Translations under genes and position numbers: made by a program
The notes under the pieces: model-generated
The model's database searches: none
What the model was told of the DNA's origin: nothing
Seen by the model: only the letters and a program-made list of their open reading frames with translations
Shown: in pieces, positions 44,208 through 56,892 of the stretch
Position numbering within the stretch: position 1 is the stretch's first letter
Layout of the letters: each line of letters starts with the position of its first letter
NCBI GenBank assembly: GCA_002749535.1
Contig: MZZL01000404.1
Span: 91,981-155,980 of the forward strand
DNA: 64,000 nucleotides
Reading direction: 5' to 3'
Origin: Apophysomyces variabilis
Taxonomy: Eukaryota > Mucoromycota > Mucoromycetes > Mucorales > Mucoraceae

Positions 44208-45147
44208 TTTAGAAAGTAAACATACGAAAAGACATCAGCAGTAAAAAAAAAAAGTGTGTGAGGGAAAAGAAGAAGAAACCCAATTGTTTTCTTTTTCTCT
44301 CTCTGTATGTGTTGTGTTTTGTGTTTTCTTTTTTTGTCTGGACCTTTTTTTTTCTTATTGTTCGCTACACAAGAAGACAGCGGGAAAAGAAATGGACTTA
44401 AACTGGGGAAAGGAAAAAAAAAACTTGACAAAGTGCTGCAGAAATACTAGTAAGAAAAAGGGGATTTTATAGAAGCTATGTTTCTTTTTATTTGTTTTGA
44501 ATGGTTCAAGTATGATATACGTTTAGCTTGCTTCTGAAGCAAAATGAAGCCAAGTGAAACCTTTCGCGAATTGACATTCGTCGTGGGATGGGATCCTAGG
44601 CAATAGTAACCATAGCATTCTGGTTGCGAAGGTATTTAGAAAGCAGGGTCCAACCAAGTAGGCAGAAAGGGGGAAAAAGAGAAACATTTAATGTCGTACT
44701 GAATGGGCGGTATTTGTAATGGTATCATGTGAATTTCTCGTATTGAATGCAAGTGCAAGTGCTTTTTTACCCTGTTATATGGAAACCAACGATAGGGGAA
44801 GTTCAAACAACCTCAGGATGTTCTTCCCAAATCGGGGAAACCATCCACAAGCTCGAATGGCTCACCTCATCTACTTTCCATGTGCTCCATTGCCTTTGTC
44901 GATGGATTTAACTAAAGTAGACTCTTTATTGAATAAAAAACGTCCTGTTTACAATGACTCAGAGAAAAAGTTGTTTAAGCTATTGTCCGTTAAGAGATGA
45001 ATGATTATGACGAGAAGGGGATCGTCCGATATTTTCTCTCCTTTTCGCTTATGACAAGAAGAAAAATAAAAACGAGTGACGCAGCTTAAATCCTTCTTTT
45101 TTTGTTTCTTCTTGTGTAAATTTTTCTGCTTTGTGTTTATTATTGTG
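44208..45147. other. Divergent promoter region between the Slm1-like and MBOAT genes
   Basis: CT-rich tracts (44280-44360) lie just upstream of the Slm1-like start and a T-rich leader lies just upstream of 45148. The open frame at 44719-45000 has no protein-like features. Confidence 0.5.
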
Positions 45148-46575
45148 ATGGAGTATCTGTACTATGCCGGAGGAGGAGAGGATCGCGTGCTCCTCCATCC
45201 TGCCATTTACACATGTGCATTTGCTACACCTGCTGCCCTTCTAGGGTTTATCATTACAAGACAAGTCATTCCTCCCGGGATGAAGCAATGTCTCTCCATT
45301 CCTTTGTTACTCGCTGACATTCTGGTTCCTTGGTATCTAACCAGTGATAATAAAGGTAAAGAAAGAAGAAGAAAGAAAAAGTGCTTCTGCAATTCTCATT
45401 GCTCTTATTTTCTTTTGTTAGTACTTGACCTTATTGGTGGAATGACTACGTTTAATATCTTTTTGCGTTTCCTCGAATTCTATTGGGTCGGTCCTTTCCT
45501 TCAAGGACGCCCTGTCTATACCACGATACATCAACTTCATATTGATTTCTGGAGCTGCATGCGAACATTTCCAAAACCAGATAAAAAGACCGGCGAAATT
45601 CAACGATTTATTAAAGACAAGGTAAAAAAAAAAGAAATGCAAGGTTTAAACGAAATAACCCTAATTCATGCAACACAGAAATTCTATCATTTACTGCCTA
45701 CCCTTATGTATCACATGGCCGTCACTGATGTCTTTGGTACATATTATGCTACATTCACTGCCCAAGACATTGCTCAAATGCAAAAGGAACGTCGTCTTCA
45801 GTTCTTCTTGTTCTTTGCCCTGGCTGTGTTCGTACTGAATAGTGCATTCAATGTGTTTGGAACTGTTCTGCAACTCTTCTACGTTATCGTCTATGAAGGA
45901 GGAGCTTATGCATCAGGTAAAGAACCAAAACTAAAGACGAGAAGCTATGTTTTCCTTTTCTTTTTCTTTTCTCTGATTACTTTTTTCCATGGGGTTTTAG
46001 AACAATGGCGACCACTTATGGCAGATCCTATCGTGTCGAATTCTTTGGATGAATTATGGTCTCGTCGGTGGCATCAACTACTGCGATCTACCTGGTTGGC
46101 CATGCCTTTCCGCCCTGTGCGATTACTAGGTCAACGTTGGTTGGCCAAGAAAACAAGAAACCCCTTACCGTTGGCTGTGATGATGGCCTCCCTGTCGGTC
46201 TTTGTTATCTCGGGTCTAATGCACGAATACTTGATTTTATGTAATGTTGGATGGACTATGTACAGTGGTTTCTTCATTGGTCAGCAGCAACTTTTCTTTT
46301 CCATCCATGGTATGTGTGTTGCCATCGAAAAAATTATCTACAAGGCAAGTCGCCGGACTTTCCCACTCTCTTACCTGCACGGGGTCTTTGTGACGCAGGT
46401 ACTCCAACGTCTTTGGGTGGTGGCCATTGGTTATTACCTGTTTCCTCAGTTCTTAACGGGGTTTGTGCATTGGGGGGTGCATCTCGACAATCCGTTCCAA
46501 GTATGGAGGCCGTTTGTCTTGGATGCACTACACCAGGTATCCCATGCCCGCGATTTCTGCGGCAGTTTGTTTTAA
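45148..46575 (+). CDS. Wax-synthase-like membrane-bound O-acyltransferase (MBOAT)
   Basis: Proteins with this wax-synthase-type MBOAT domain move acyl groups to alcohols in the ER membrane. The acceptor could be a fatty alcohol, a sterol or a secondary metabolite and is not predictable. The model is join(45148..45355, 45422..45621, 45679..45916, 46001..46575), 406 residues with phases closing. The ATG at 45148 is chosen because upstream codons are pure T-rich leader. Hydrophobic segments recur throughout. The family signature SLDELWSRRWHQLLRSTWLA (about residues 225-245) is present, and the conserved catalytic His sits in VFVISGLMHEYLIL. The extreme C-terminus (DALHQVSHARDFCGSLF) could be altered if a further intron begins at gtatcc near 46538. 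Confidence 0.85.
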   Translation: MEYLYYAGGGEDRVLLHPAIYTCAFATPAALLGFIITRQVIPPGMKQCLSIPLLLADILVPWYLTSDNKGKERRRKKKCFCNSHCSYFLLLVLDLIGGMTTFNIFLRFLEFYWVGPFLQGRPVYTTIHQLHIDFWSCMRTFPKPDKKTGEIQRFIKDKVKKKEMQGLNEITLIHATQKFYHLLPTLMYHMAVTDVFGTYYATFTAQDIAQMQKERRLQFFLFFALAVFVLNSAFNVFGTVLQLFYVIVYEGGAYASGKEPKLKTRSYVFLFFFFSLITFFHGVLEQWRPLMADPIVSNSLDELWSRRWHQLLRSTWLAMPFRPVRLLGQRWLAKKTRNPLPLAVMMASLSVFVISGLMHEYLILCNVGWTMYSGFFIGQQQLFFSIHGMCVAIEKIIYKASRRTFPLSYLHGVFVTQVLQRLWVVAIGYYLFPQFLTGFVHWGVHLDNPFQVWRPFVLDALHQVSHARDFCGSLF

Positions 46576-47593
46576 TCAGTGAGCGGATCTCTTGTTACGA
46601 TTTCCCTTTAAAGCACAAAAAAAGGCAACGGTGATACCAGATGTGTTATCTCCATATCTCTGTCTCTCTCTCTCTCTCTCTCCCCCTATGTGTGTCGTGT
46701 TAGTCTTTGCATTTTCATTCATATATCCTTTTTTATTCCCTTTTCTCTCTTTTTCTTTGTTATCCTTTTCTGTAACGTGTATGGTAGATTAATTTATTAA
46801 AAAGGGAGGGAAAAGAATAAAAAAAAAAGAAATGAGCATAGACCTTGTCCGTGCGTGCAACGTTAAAATTTTTTTTAGTATCTTAATTTTTTTTTTCACT
46901 CCGGGGGAAAGTGGGGGACTGTGTGTCCCATTCTGGTTCCACATTCCGCATGGCAGCACAATCAAGATCGTTCTGAATGGTTACCATATTTGGACCTCGC
47001 ATGATGAGGGCGCGCCCAGTGCGGATGCCACGAGGAAAAATGCGATAAAAAAACGCACATTATCATCAAATCCAAGGAACATTTTGTATAACAATAAACA
47101 CCTATCTTGTTTAGTTGTATAAGATATTTTCTTTATTAAAAAGAAAAGGTTTGTAAATCGTATTATTAACAAAGCAAAAAAGAGAAAAAGAGACGTAACG
47201 TAAAAGCAGCAAAGTAGAAAAGAACTAGAACTATCAAAAGGACAACTAAGCAACAAAGTAAAACAGAAAACAAAAAAGTACTTTTTTTCTTCATGACGAC
47301 CATTCCAAACATTGAGCCATGTCAAGTGAGAGTTAAACTTTCTTTCTTCTCATTTTGAGCTCTAAAAACAGAAAGTTTGGGAAATGTGGAATGGTTGGCA
47401 TTTTCTTTTCTTTGGTATTTTTTTTTTCTTTTTCATGCGCGTGCCTTTGGCTCAAGAGTACATGTGTGTATGTGTGTCAAAGAGAAAGGGGAAAGAGAGA
47501 GAGAAAGAGAGAGAGAGCGCAGGAGAAAAGAGAACGTGCGGGAAATACGGGATGTACGGGTGCGTGTGTGTATATGTGCATTTGTGTGTACAA
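46576..47593. other. Convergent intergenic region with microsatellites
   Basis: The region separates two convergent genes and holds both 3' UTRs. It contains a TC run (46661-46683), an AG-rich tract (47490-47520) and T-rich DNA. No gene is supported. Confidence 0.6.
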
Positions 47594-49565
47594 TTATTTT
47601 AGCATCAAAGATCCTGCATAATCTGGACTGGGCACATCCTCATCGAAGCATGGATACGCCAGCATGCCATTTTTGTAAGGCGGCATGGCCACGCGATCCG
47701 CTGGTGCTGCAGGATGATAGGTATTGGTAAGGGATTGTTGGCGCTGTTGGTAAAGCATATATTCGCCCGCGCCCCCTCCTCCGTTGTTGCTTGAGGCGGT
47801 GTTGCTTCTGTTAGCCGTCGCCGTGGTACTACTACTCGCTGTGGTGGTCACGATTCCGTTGGGATCACTATTTCCGCCAGGATGATTGGGTATCGCGCGT
47901 GGACTGTGTTGGGTCATTTCTGTTTTTGTATTGTAAATAGCGGCCGCGGCCATGGACGTCGTGTAATCAGAATAACCAGAGGATTGACTGGACATGGCTA
48001 TGGAATGCAACAAGGAAGGATGATGATGATGATGAGCAGGTTCGGCGTTATTATGGAGTGGATGAACTGGATTGAGCAATTGGCCCAAATTCGGTGTGGA
48101 GGCTTGACCTAAGCTTGGGGTGGATGCGTATCGCTGTGGTTCTTGCCCTTCAGAGTACCCCGTCTCTACCATATGCGGATGGATTTGTGCTAGGTTATGG
48201 TGATGCTGAGCCTGCTGATGATGTTGATCACCATAGTTACGTGGATCAAACCGGGATGTAGAAAGAGATGATGTAGAAAAATGCCGTTGATGTTGAAACG
48301 ATGGCCGTACGGGTGATAGCATGGGTGTACTTGGTGAGGACGACATACTTGACGGCGATGGCATGACCGAGAATCCATTTTGGGGGTACATGTGCATGGA
48401 CTGGTTTGCATACGACATTGTCGGTGACTGTTTGGTATCGACATCCATTCGTTGATAGGGTTGTTGATACATTACTGGCATGTTCATGTCCTGCCGTAAT
48501 GATCCGAGGGACATGCTACGCAAAGGATTGCGACGGTCTAAACAAAAAGATTACACATAAATCGGAGTCCCATATTAAACGGAGCGAGAAAAAAAACCAT
48601 TTCCCCGAATCAAAAAAGTAAAAAAAAGGAAGGGACACAGAATAGTGTACACACACACACACACACACACAAGCGCGCGTGTGCACGAACAAAAAAATGA
48701 AAAAGAAAGAGAGAGGGAAGGGATGGGTTTCCGTATGGGGTTACCAAGACCAAAAAAAAAGGAAAGAAAAGAAAAGGGGAATGGTGGCTTTACCTGAATA
48801 TACGCCTGACCCTGAATCCGGTGGTGTCAATGGGCCCCCTACCTCGGGGTGATCAAAGGTTGGTTCGACCATGGGTGGGATTCGGAAATTCTGCTTCACC
48901 AATAGTTCGGGAGAGATTTCGAGACTCGCCAGTTCTGGAACGGAGGAAGGAGTCCGTAACTTATTATGAAGCACGTCCTTCGGGTGATAGTATGAAATCA
49001 AATGTTGCGAGACGCCATTTATGACAATCGACATGGTCTTTTTGATTAAACCATCCTTGCGGAACTTGTATGAATCCGAAAGACTTCCCACCAATTGTCG
49101 TTCTCTGTTTCGATCAATCGTAGTTTCGGATGTTGCTTGGTGATCTGCACTATAGCTTCGTTGTCTGGCATCGGATAGTGATGTCTTCTTGTCATTCAAC
49201 GCTCGTTTGTCAAGCTCACGATAAATCAAAAAATTACCCAAGATACGCGAGGGACTCCACACTCTACCATCTGTCCATCGTTTGATACCTATATATATAT
49301 AATAGATAGATATATATATTCGATTAATATCATATATGCGCAATTCCCTTTTTCCCGATCATCTATTTGTATATATTCTATAATCAACTTTACCTGACTC
49401 GCGTTCATCGAATACGAAGACGGAACCTGATTGAATTAATCTACGTTCTCTTTCCTGAAGACGTCGACAGATTCTAGGTAATAAACCACGACGACAACCT
49501 TCAAAGACCAAGAGGACATCTTGTGTTGTCTCAATGTAACCGTGAAATGTTTCAGCAACCAGCAT
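47594..49565 (-). CDS. WOPR-domain transcription regulator (Gti1/Pac2/Wor1 family)
   Basis: WOPR proteins are fungus-specific DNA-binding regulators of morphology, sporulation and virulence-type switches (Wor1, Ryp1, Gti1, Pac2). The model is complement(join(47594..48537, 48794..49288, 49394..49565)), 536 residues with phases closing. The N-terminal half of the domain is ETFHGYIETTQDVLLVFEGC, RRGLLPRIC and SGSVFVFDERESGIKRWTDG, then VWSPSRILGNFLIYREL. The second half after a linker is YKFRKDGLIKKTMSIVINGV and HLISYYHPKDVLH; the KKT is the usual possible PKA site. The remaining 300 residues are rich in Gln, His, Pro and Ser, as in other members. The start chosen follows the short N-terminus typical of the family. 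A long CT-rich leader lies upstream. Confidence 0.95.
48649..48671. repeat. (AC)n microsatellite in a WOPR intron
   Basis: About 11 AC repeats lie inside the second intron of the WOPR gene (48538-48793), followed by an alternating purine-pyrimidine GCGCGCGTGTGC stretch. Confidence 0.9.
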
Positions 49566-52320
49566 TGCGGGGTGAGGAATGAGAAGCAAGAAAGTTTAAA
49601 CAAACAAAAAAAAGAGAAGAAAAGGAAAGGGAGCCAACGGGGATGGGGTTTTTGTAGATTAAATTTGAACAAAGAAAAAAAAAAGCAAGTCCAACGTTAT
49701 CCGAAAAGAGAGAGAGAGAGAGAGAAAGAACGAGCGAGAACAAGATATATATATGTATATAATAATGATATGAGTAATAGTACTAATAATGACAACCCAA
49801 AAAGAAGGGGAGAAAAGGGCGAGAAGATAGTAAGAAAAAGAGAAGAAACGAAAAAAAAGAAATAGGCATCGGGCGGAAAAGTTGGCGTTCACCCAGGCCA
49901 GATCCAAAAGGCAGGGGAAGGAGTGGAGTGCTGTCGCACATTACTTTCAAACGAACAAGAGTGAGATAGAGAGAGTGCAAAAAGAGGAACAGAGAAGTGC
50001 GTAAATAATTATCCGTAATCTCCCCACACACATACTCAACACACATATTTAATACGCCTACCTCAGCATGGAAGGAATTAAGTCTGGTAGGTTGACACGT
50101 TTTTCCTTTTCTCTGAATGAAGCGGACACTTAAATCGTTCCCCCGGTTGTGTTTGGACGTGGGCACTTTGGAGGATGACTCGCGCGAGCACCGGGTTGGT
50201 GGGAGACGCAGGGGTATTACGTTTTTTGGTGGAGTTCGAAAAAAAAAGATGATCTTCCAACATCTTAGAATACTTTTCCAAGGTGTGTGTGCCCAATTAC
50301 TTTCCTTCTTCTTTCCAAATTCGCCTATTGCCTTGGAAACCCATTGCCTTGGCATGGATACACAAAATCATTTTTCTCGCTTTACCACTTTTACCTTTGG
50401 ATATTATAAATGTTATCCGTGCACAATCATCCTACAAAAAAAGAAAAAAAAACCTTCATAACCCAAACCAAATGAAGAAACTATAAAACGATAATAAAAA
50501 AGCAAAATCTATTCATTCCTCCCAATAAAGAAACCAACTTTCATTCAATACATCACGTAAAGTAGTACAGAAACTTGGGGTCACATAAAGAAAAAAATAA
50601 TTTTTCAACTCTTACACTTTTTTTAATGATTATCTTTATATTATTTTTATATGTGGCTCGTCCGCAATGACACATCAGAAGACCTGGCTTTGCCCGCGCC
50701 CATGTTTGCAAACTGATGGGAAAGTAACCAATATGTATTGCTCTCTTCATTCCTTTCTCTATATTATTTATCTTTGACTCTTTTACACGTCTCTTTCATT
50801 ATAGCCTTTTAGAGTTCCATAGAATCAATAATTAAGTGATTAAACTTTTTCAAGTTACTCTAACATTAGGCGATCTACTATAACAAGGTTCCCCTATTTT
50901 TTTTTCTTTGTTGTTAAACCATCTAGAACACGTCATTTGCTTTACTTGGATTGACAAGTTATATTCTCAATCCCTAAAACGTAACAACTATCCACATGAC
51001 TGATTCAAGAAAAAAAAACAAAAGGGCGTTACAGGGAAAGCGATGACGATGACTGAAACAAGTTCCTTGTTTCTTTCCACGAGCCGAACGTGAGACATCA
51101 CACAAAAGCTGAAGATGAACATGCGGGTTACGCCTTTCCCCCAACTAGAATGCTTTCCTCATGGTATAGTTTAGGTGAATGGGAAATGAGATACTTTATG
51201 CAAACAGGATATGCAGTTTGCCCTTTCCGCTAATGATGGCTTTCTTTTTCCATCTTACTACGCGTAGCGTGAGAAGTCTCCATTAGGACTAAGATTTATG
51301 CAAAATGACGGTAGTACAACATGCGAGAAGAACCATGACTTCCTATTCCCTTTTTTTCTCTAATCGAGATACGATATTGCCGGAGTTTTCTTTAACGTAT
51401 TCTTCATCCAACTTTATCCACATATTGCTTGTAGCACTGTTCTCGATTAAACTTTGACGATTGTGTCATTTGATTCCTACGACCTTTTTATCTTTCGAGA
51501 TGTCATATTCCCAATAAAGAAATGCTACCACTTGAATCAAATCTGATAATCCAACTAGATTACTCACCAGGATCCAGAATACTGTACTAGGAGCCAACAG
51601 AAAAGCCTGTCAATCCAGACACGTAGAAAAAAAAGTTGAATCTAATGCAAGCTACTTAAGTGTTTTATGCGAAGCAAATGTAATCGTCACCTAAACAAGT
51701 CTGCACCATCCAAGCACCTGATGCTTGCTACACCAATCCCCCCTTTCCAGCAACGCCAATGAACAATGGAGAATCTTCATGATTTAAGAAACCTAGAATG
51801 CCCACCATGACGAACAGCAGGAAAGCTGTGATATGGGTAGAAATCTTATGTGATCTACGAAGAAGAAAAGGGCAGGGCTCGGGGGAAAAGCCTGTACCAC
51901 ATCCTGAATTCCATGATCGTCAACTAAAGCGTTGCTGCCGCACAACCATACCAAAAAGAAAAAAAATTTGGGCACACACGCACGCCTTTTGGCTATTGAA
52001 CACAGAGCCAATGTTTTTGATTTGTCAAACAAGCTAAAACATGCGTTTCCATTCAAAGAAAAGGATGTGTCTCAGCTCGCTGTGACCGTTCTCTTTTGTG
52101 TTCGAAATTCTCCCTGTTCAAGTGTGGAGAATCAAAAAGGTAAAGCTGTCCTCAATTGTTCATCCTTTTTACTCTTTGTATCACCAGTTGAAGCAGCATG
52201 TCATCTCCAACCAATCGGATTGGTATCCCAGGCTTCAGTATTCCCTTGTTCGTTTGAGAAAATCATCATAAAAACAATAAACAAATTCCTACTCACTAAC
52301 CACATTTCGTTATATGTAGT
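49566..52320. other. Long intergenic region between the WOPR and Sfp1-like genes
   Basis: The first 800 bp next to the WOPR gene are purine-rich on the plus strand (CT-rich on the coding strand), with an AG run at 49708-49730 and an AT microsatellite near 49745; this is a plausible long promoter and leader. From 50460 to 52140 I see no gene. Around 52018-52300 short frames precede the Sfp1-like gene and may hold an unplaced first exon, but none joins in phase. Confidence 0.5.
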
Positions 52321-52398
52321 CCAACTTCAACCAGTGCGACAACGACGACGACAGCAAGCGCAGCATGCACTACAACTTCTTCACCTTCTTCTTCACCT

Positions 52399-53205
52399 AT
52401 GCCAGCAGCTATATTCCAACATAGGGATAGCTTTGTACATCAAAGAGAATTGGAAACTGCTTTTTGTAAAGACTTGTATTGCTGCGGTCAGAAGCTTCAT
52501 GATCTCCATGAGTTGTTGCAGCATTACGAAGAACACCATCATCAACCGGAAGACGAAGATCATCACAAAACTGTGTTGACAGCCATGTCACACCTTCATG
52601 AAGCAGTTCATGCACCCCAGCCTTCGCCACCTCCGTCCTCACCCATACCGGTCGATCCGCATATTCATGTTCATCCGGCTGACCTATCTCAGCCGATGAG
52701 TACTACACTTCATGAATCGGCAGCACCAAACAACAACACCACAAGCACCACCACAAATATCAGTACCAGTACGCCTCCTCCTCCTTCCACTCCTCCTGCT
52801 GTACCCCATCTTTCTGCAGAAGATATGATGTTGTTCCGGACTGAGGCACTCTATCAATCATGCCATAGCAACGGTAAAGTTTACGTTTTCCTTTTAAGTC
52901 TTTTTTCTAAACTGTAAAACCCAGACTCGGAGAATAAACCTTACAAGTGCACGGTCAAAGGTTGTGATAAAGCCTACAAGAATCCGAATGGTTTAAAGTA
53001 TCATAGGGAACACGGTAACTGTACACAAAACCTAGGGAACGAAGCGGATGCACAGAAACCGTATCAATGTACGATTGGATTATGTCGCAAACGTTACAAA
53101 AATTTGAATGGCCTCAAGTACCATATCGAACATGCTCATGTCGCTAAACTCCAACAGCTTTCGCCCACTACTCACCTAAACAGTCCTTGGCCTACTTTGC
53201 ATTAA
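52399..53205 (+). CDS. Sfp1-like split zinc-finger transcription factor
   Basis: Sfp1 is a zinc-finger factor that in yeast links TOR and PKA signals to ribosome biogenesis genes. The supported model is join(52399..52873, 52925..53205), 251 residues; the frame is open back to the acceptor-like tatgtag before 52321 (PTSTSATTTTTASAACTTT), so a further 5' exon is likely. An atypical N-terminal finger, ELETAFCKDLYCCGQKLHDL with LHELLQHYEEHH, is followed by a Pro/Ser/Thr-rich linker. Two C-terminal fingers are KPYKCTVKGCDKAYKNPNGL-KYHREHGNC and KPYQCTIGLCRKRYKNLNGL-KYHIEHAH. The paired N-P/L-NGLKYH wording is the Sfp1-type signature. The intron splits the protein just before the C-terminal finger pair. 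Confidence 0.85.
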
Positions 53206-53276
53206 AAATATTTCTGTACATAGCTTTTTTTTTTATTTCTTCATTCTTGTAAAGAACAAGCTTGCCCACACACTCT

Positions 53277-53280
<4 letters not shown>

Positions 53281-53352
<72 letters not shown>
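53281..53352. repeat. Hexanucleotide microsatellite (CTCACT)n
   Basis: About twelve copies of the hexamer lie 75 bp after the stop of the Sfp1-like gene, bordered on both sides by plain CT repeats. They would be transcribed in its 3' UTR. Confidence 0.93.
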
Positions 53353-53353
<1 letters not shown>

Positions 53354-53743
53354 TCTCTTTCTCTTACATAGCCATATATACACCACATCCTCCCTCATCT
53401 AGAAAGAATATAAAGAAAGGAAAAAGGAATTCCAACCTCCTTTCTTTTTCCTGCTAATACATCATCGTCTTATCAATGGGCAACTGGAAGGGAGAATAGG
53501 AAGAGCCTTTTTCCTTATGTTCTGCTGGGGTTGGAAAGGAGAAACAAAATAAAGCCAATGCATGGTTTCAATTTTTTTTCTTATCTTTCTTTTAATGCAT
53601 TTGCAACCGCATATACACGCACACACACAGAGAGAGATGGAAGAGACAACTCACAGCATAATTTTTGTTTGTTTCTTTTTTTTATCGGCGGATTTTATCT
53701 TTTAGCTTCCGTGTCATTTCTTTCCCTGTTTCCCTTCTATTCC
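53353..53743. other. Intergenic, promoter of the stress-protein-domain gene
   Basis: Short spacer with T-rich tracts and a CACACACA run near 53620. The open frame running from 53531 into the next gene is leader sequence rather than protein. Confidence 0.5.
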
Positions 53744-55073
53744 ATGAATGATTCGGTTATTCCTTCATTACGGAAAAGGGTGGATCCATCTATAGCCTCG
53801 ACAAACCATCATCAGCGCCAACTAGCCTTCAAAGAACCCAAAGGAGACAATGGGCAGAATGGTCACAGTCCTCCGATCGCATCTCCTAACCAACAACATC
53901 GTCCCAGACGACACTCGATCCTATCGACTTCGGGTACCCGTGATGATCGTCTCTCTCTCTATTCAGATTATAATACCTATCATCGTCGTGTGTCTTTCGA
54001 TAATATCGCCAATTTACCTCGGGCAGCACAATCCTTCACGTTAAAACATAAAAGCAAAGGTTTCAAAAAACATCGTAACGCAAGAACCTTCCTCATCGCC
54101 GTTGATCTCCGAGAAGGCACTATCGATCCAATCCAGTTCGTTGTCCAAGTAAGAAAGAAAAAAAAAACAAGATCCTTCTTTTTTTTTTCCGTGATGGATC
54201 TTGATAGTCTAATGGACGAACATCATTTGTTTTCGCTAACTGTGGCTCTGGGTATTTTTTATTAGGGTTTGATGGATGACGGAGATGAACTTATTGTCGT
54301 ATGCGCTTGTACAGATAGAGACCGTAATAACAAAAAAACTATATTATGGAGAGCAAAATGTAACTTCTGTGTTTCTTTTTTTCTTATTGATTTTTCTCAG
54401 GTACTTTTGCAACAACTTCTTGTCGACAAAAAGCAAATGAGATCATGAACCATGTGATTGCCATCCATCGAAGAGATGATAAGGTAAGAAAAAGAAAGCT
54501 CGGAAAGAAGACAAATGATCCATCATGGTAAACGAGGATGCTTTTTTGTTTTCTTTTTTAGATTAGCATTGTGATTGAACTTATTTTTGCCAAACCTGAG
54601 ACCGCCCTGCAAAACATGGTAATTTGGATGGAATCTTCCTTGTCTTGCCTAGGATAACCACGATCTTTTAGATTGATTTGTATCAACCTTCTTTGGTTGT
54701 CCTCGGCAATCGTGCGAAGTTGTCCCCTTTTGCCCATGTCTTCTCAGGCACCGGTATCTTTAAATCCGCGCTTAAACACACCAGGACCCCCATTCTCCTG
54801 GTCCGAGAGCATCCTTCGACACTGCGTCGACTATCAGCCAACAGTGACCCTTTGGATACGTTTTCATCTGAAGACAAATGGAGTGACAGTCTCAGAACCG
54901 TTCCTTCCACATCTGGACCCGGCTCCAGTCCAACGACCCCGTCTGAACACAACGCCACATTTCCTACAGCTGCTACGACCACGACCAATAGCAGCATCAT
55001 AGCCTCTTGCTTTTCATCCGTTCTTCATTTTACCAAGTCAATTTTGCTTCCATGTTTTAATAATAGAAATTAA
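53744..55073 (+). CDS. Universal stress protein (USP/UspA)-domain protein
   Basis: UspA-fold domains bind nucleotides and are found in stress-linked proteins; the fungal role is poorly known. The model is join(53744..54148, 54266..54359, 54401..54483, 54562..54618, 54672..55073), 346 residues with every phase closing. The N-terminus is disordered with a basic RRHSI, a possible PKA-type site. The domain runs TFLIAVDLREGTIDPIQFVV, QGLMDDGDELIVVCAC, ANEIMNHVIAIHRRD, ISIVIELIFAKPETALQNMI and DLYQPSLVVLGNRAKLSPF. It ends near the usual ATP-loop region, here SGTGIFKSALKHTRTPILLV. The spacing G-x2-G-x8-(S/T) of ATP-binding members is not clear. The tail is Ser/Thr-rich. Four introns fall within one small domain. 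Confidence 0.85.
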
Positions 55074-56892
55074 AATTGCAAAAACATTGTCTCTTCCCCC
55101 TTCCCTCTCTCTCTCACACACACACGAGAGCAAAAATTTGGTTGAAATAGTCAGAGGTTTTTTGGAGTTCATTTGGGTTTCCATTGGGGTCTATGACATC
55201 TTTTTCTTGTAATGAAATGAAGCTCCTCTTTTTTTTTGACAAGGCCAGAAAACGTAATAGAGTAATTGCTTTGGTATAGCGTACAACGTGGCATTTTCCA
55301 AGACAGATGTAAAAACCTTCTTTTTTTAAATGAAACTAATGGATTGCTTTTTGCTGTTCATTTCCTACTTCGGAGGAAAGAAAAAAGAAAGTTTTTTTTT
55401 TAATGGGGAGGCCCATGAAACCATGGCGTTGGTATCGTAACGGAGATCTCTTTTGGCTACTGCTATTTTTAAAACCCTCTTTATCCTTTATCCAGTGATG
55501 TCCGATCTTACTCATCCATTTGATAACGACTTTTTTCTTTGATCTCTATCTGTCTATGGACAGGGTCCTGATTTTTCCATTTAACCGTAACCCTATTCTT
55601 TTTGTTGAACAAGCAATAAAGAAGAGAAGTTGTAATTTTTCTTTGTGTCAAAGCAAGAATGATGAGGAGACTATAGATGATCGTTTTATCTCTCTTTTCA
55701 TTTCTTTCGGTCATTCGGCTATGCTAAAACAATAAGAATCTAAGTTATGGTGCAAGAGTTGGATGGGACTCTCTCTCACGTTTTTGCAGCGATATCCCCT
55801 TTTTTAGTTTAGTTAGAGTTTTAAGTTTATGCTTTGTAGGCCGCTTTTCCCCGCACCTGAAATAGGGTCATGCCCCTCTTTCCCACTTTCTCTCTATCTC
55901 TCTTTCGTCCACATAAGTATTCCGCTTTGCCCCGGCTAACCTTATTCTGGAAGTCAGTTTCTATGTCCGAGACTTGATTTCATTTCAGAGATCGGAAAAA
56001 GAAACAAAATGAGAATAGGACTTTCTGAAGCTAAACTTTCCTTTTTTTTTTCTTTGGTTATTTACAAAGGTTTTGTATTGTTCAGCTTGAAGACGCATGT
56101 TTCCCCTTCTTTCTATTCAAATTGTTGGATTCATTCTCTACTTGATTCTTTATTAGCTGCTTTTCTAGTTATGACATGATAGCACCTATTTATCAGTCTT
56201 GCTATGAACAAGAGCTGTTTTACTTTTTTTTTTCTGTTTTGGCGTCGTCTATCATGAAATGCTTAGCTCAGGGTTGGCAAGTTGATATATACAAGTATAT
56301 GCCGAGATATCACCATTCAGGAACAAACGAAAAAGAGATTTGCATGATGGACAGACATCATGAACAGGCATTGTCATTGTATTTTTCTTCCCCTTTTTTT
56401 TCGACCCTTATTCTTGTTTCTTTCTTCATTTTTAATCCAAGATCCGGATTCTATCATGCGCACGTTCCTTTCCTTTTGAAGGCAAAAAAAACAAAATAGA
56501 AAAAGCGACGCACAAAAACAGCAGAGAAAGAGAGAGAGAGAAAATAGAGAGAAAGAAGGGAAGGATAGAAGCAGAAGCTGCATACACAGAAAGGGTGTAC
56601 AATAGAATGGAGTCCTATATTATATGATATATATTCGGTTGACGAATCAAAAAGCCTATAGTCATCCGAAATCCGCACACAAAAGGGTTCTCTTTATTCT
56701 ATTTTTCTTTTATGTTTCATTGTTTCATTGAGACTTTCGGTTACAGCATATCTATCGTATATTTTTCCCCGTTACCCTTCAACAACACGAACAATCTGAC
56801 TTTTATTTTTTAATATCCCCGAGGCAAACCATACCTCTTCTGCTTCTTCTTCTCTTTCTCTCTTGGAACTTCGCCAGACTTCCACCGTCATC
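55074..56892. other. Intergenic, no supported gene
   Basis: The 1.8-kb stretch is T-rich with many short frames. Scattered CT/AG tracts (for example 56520-56560) and homopolymers are present. It should contain the 3' UTR of the USP gene and the promoter of the RasGEF gene. I see nothing else. Confidence 0.55.
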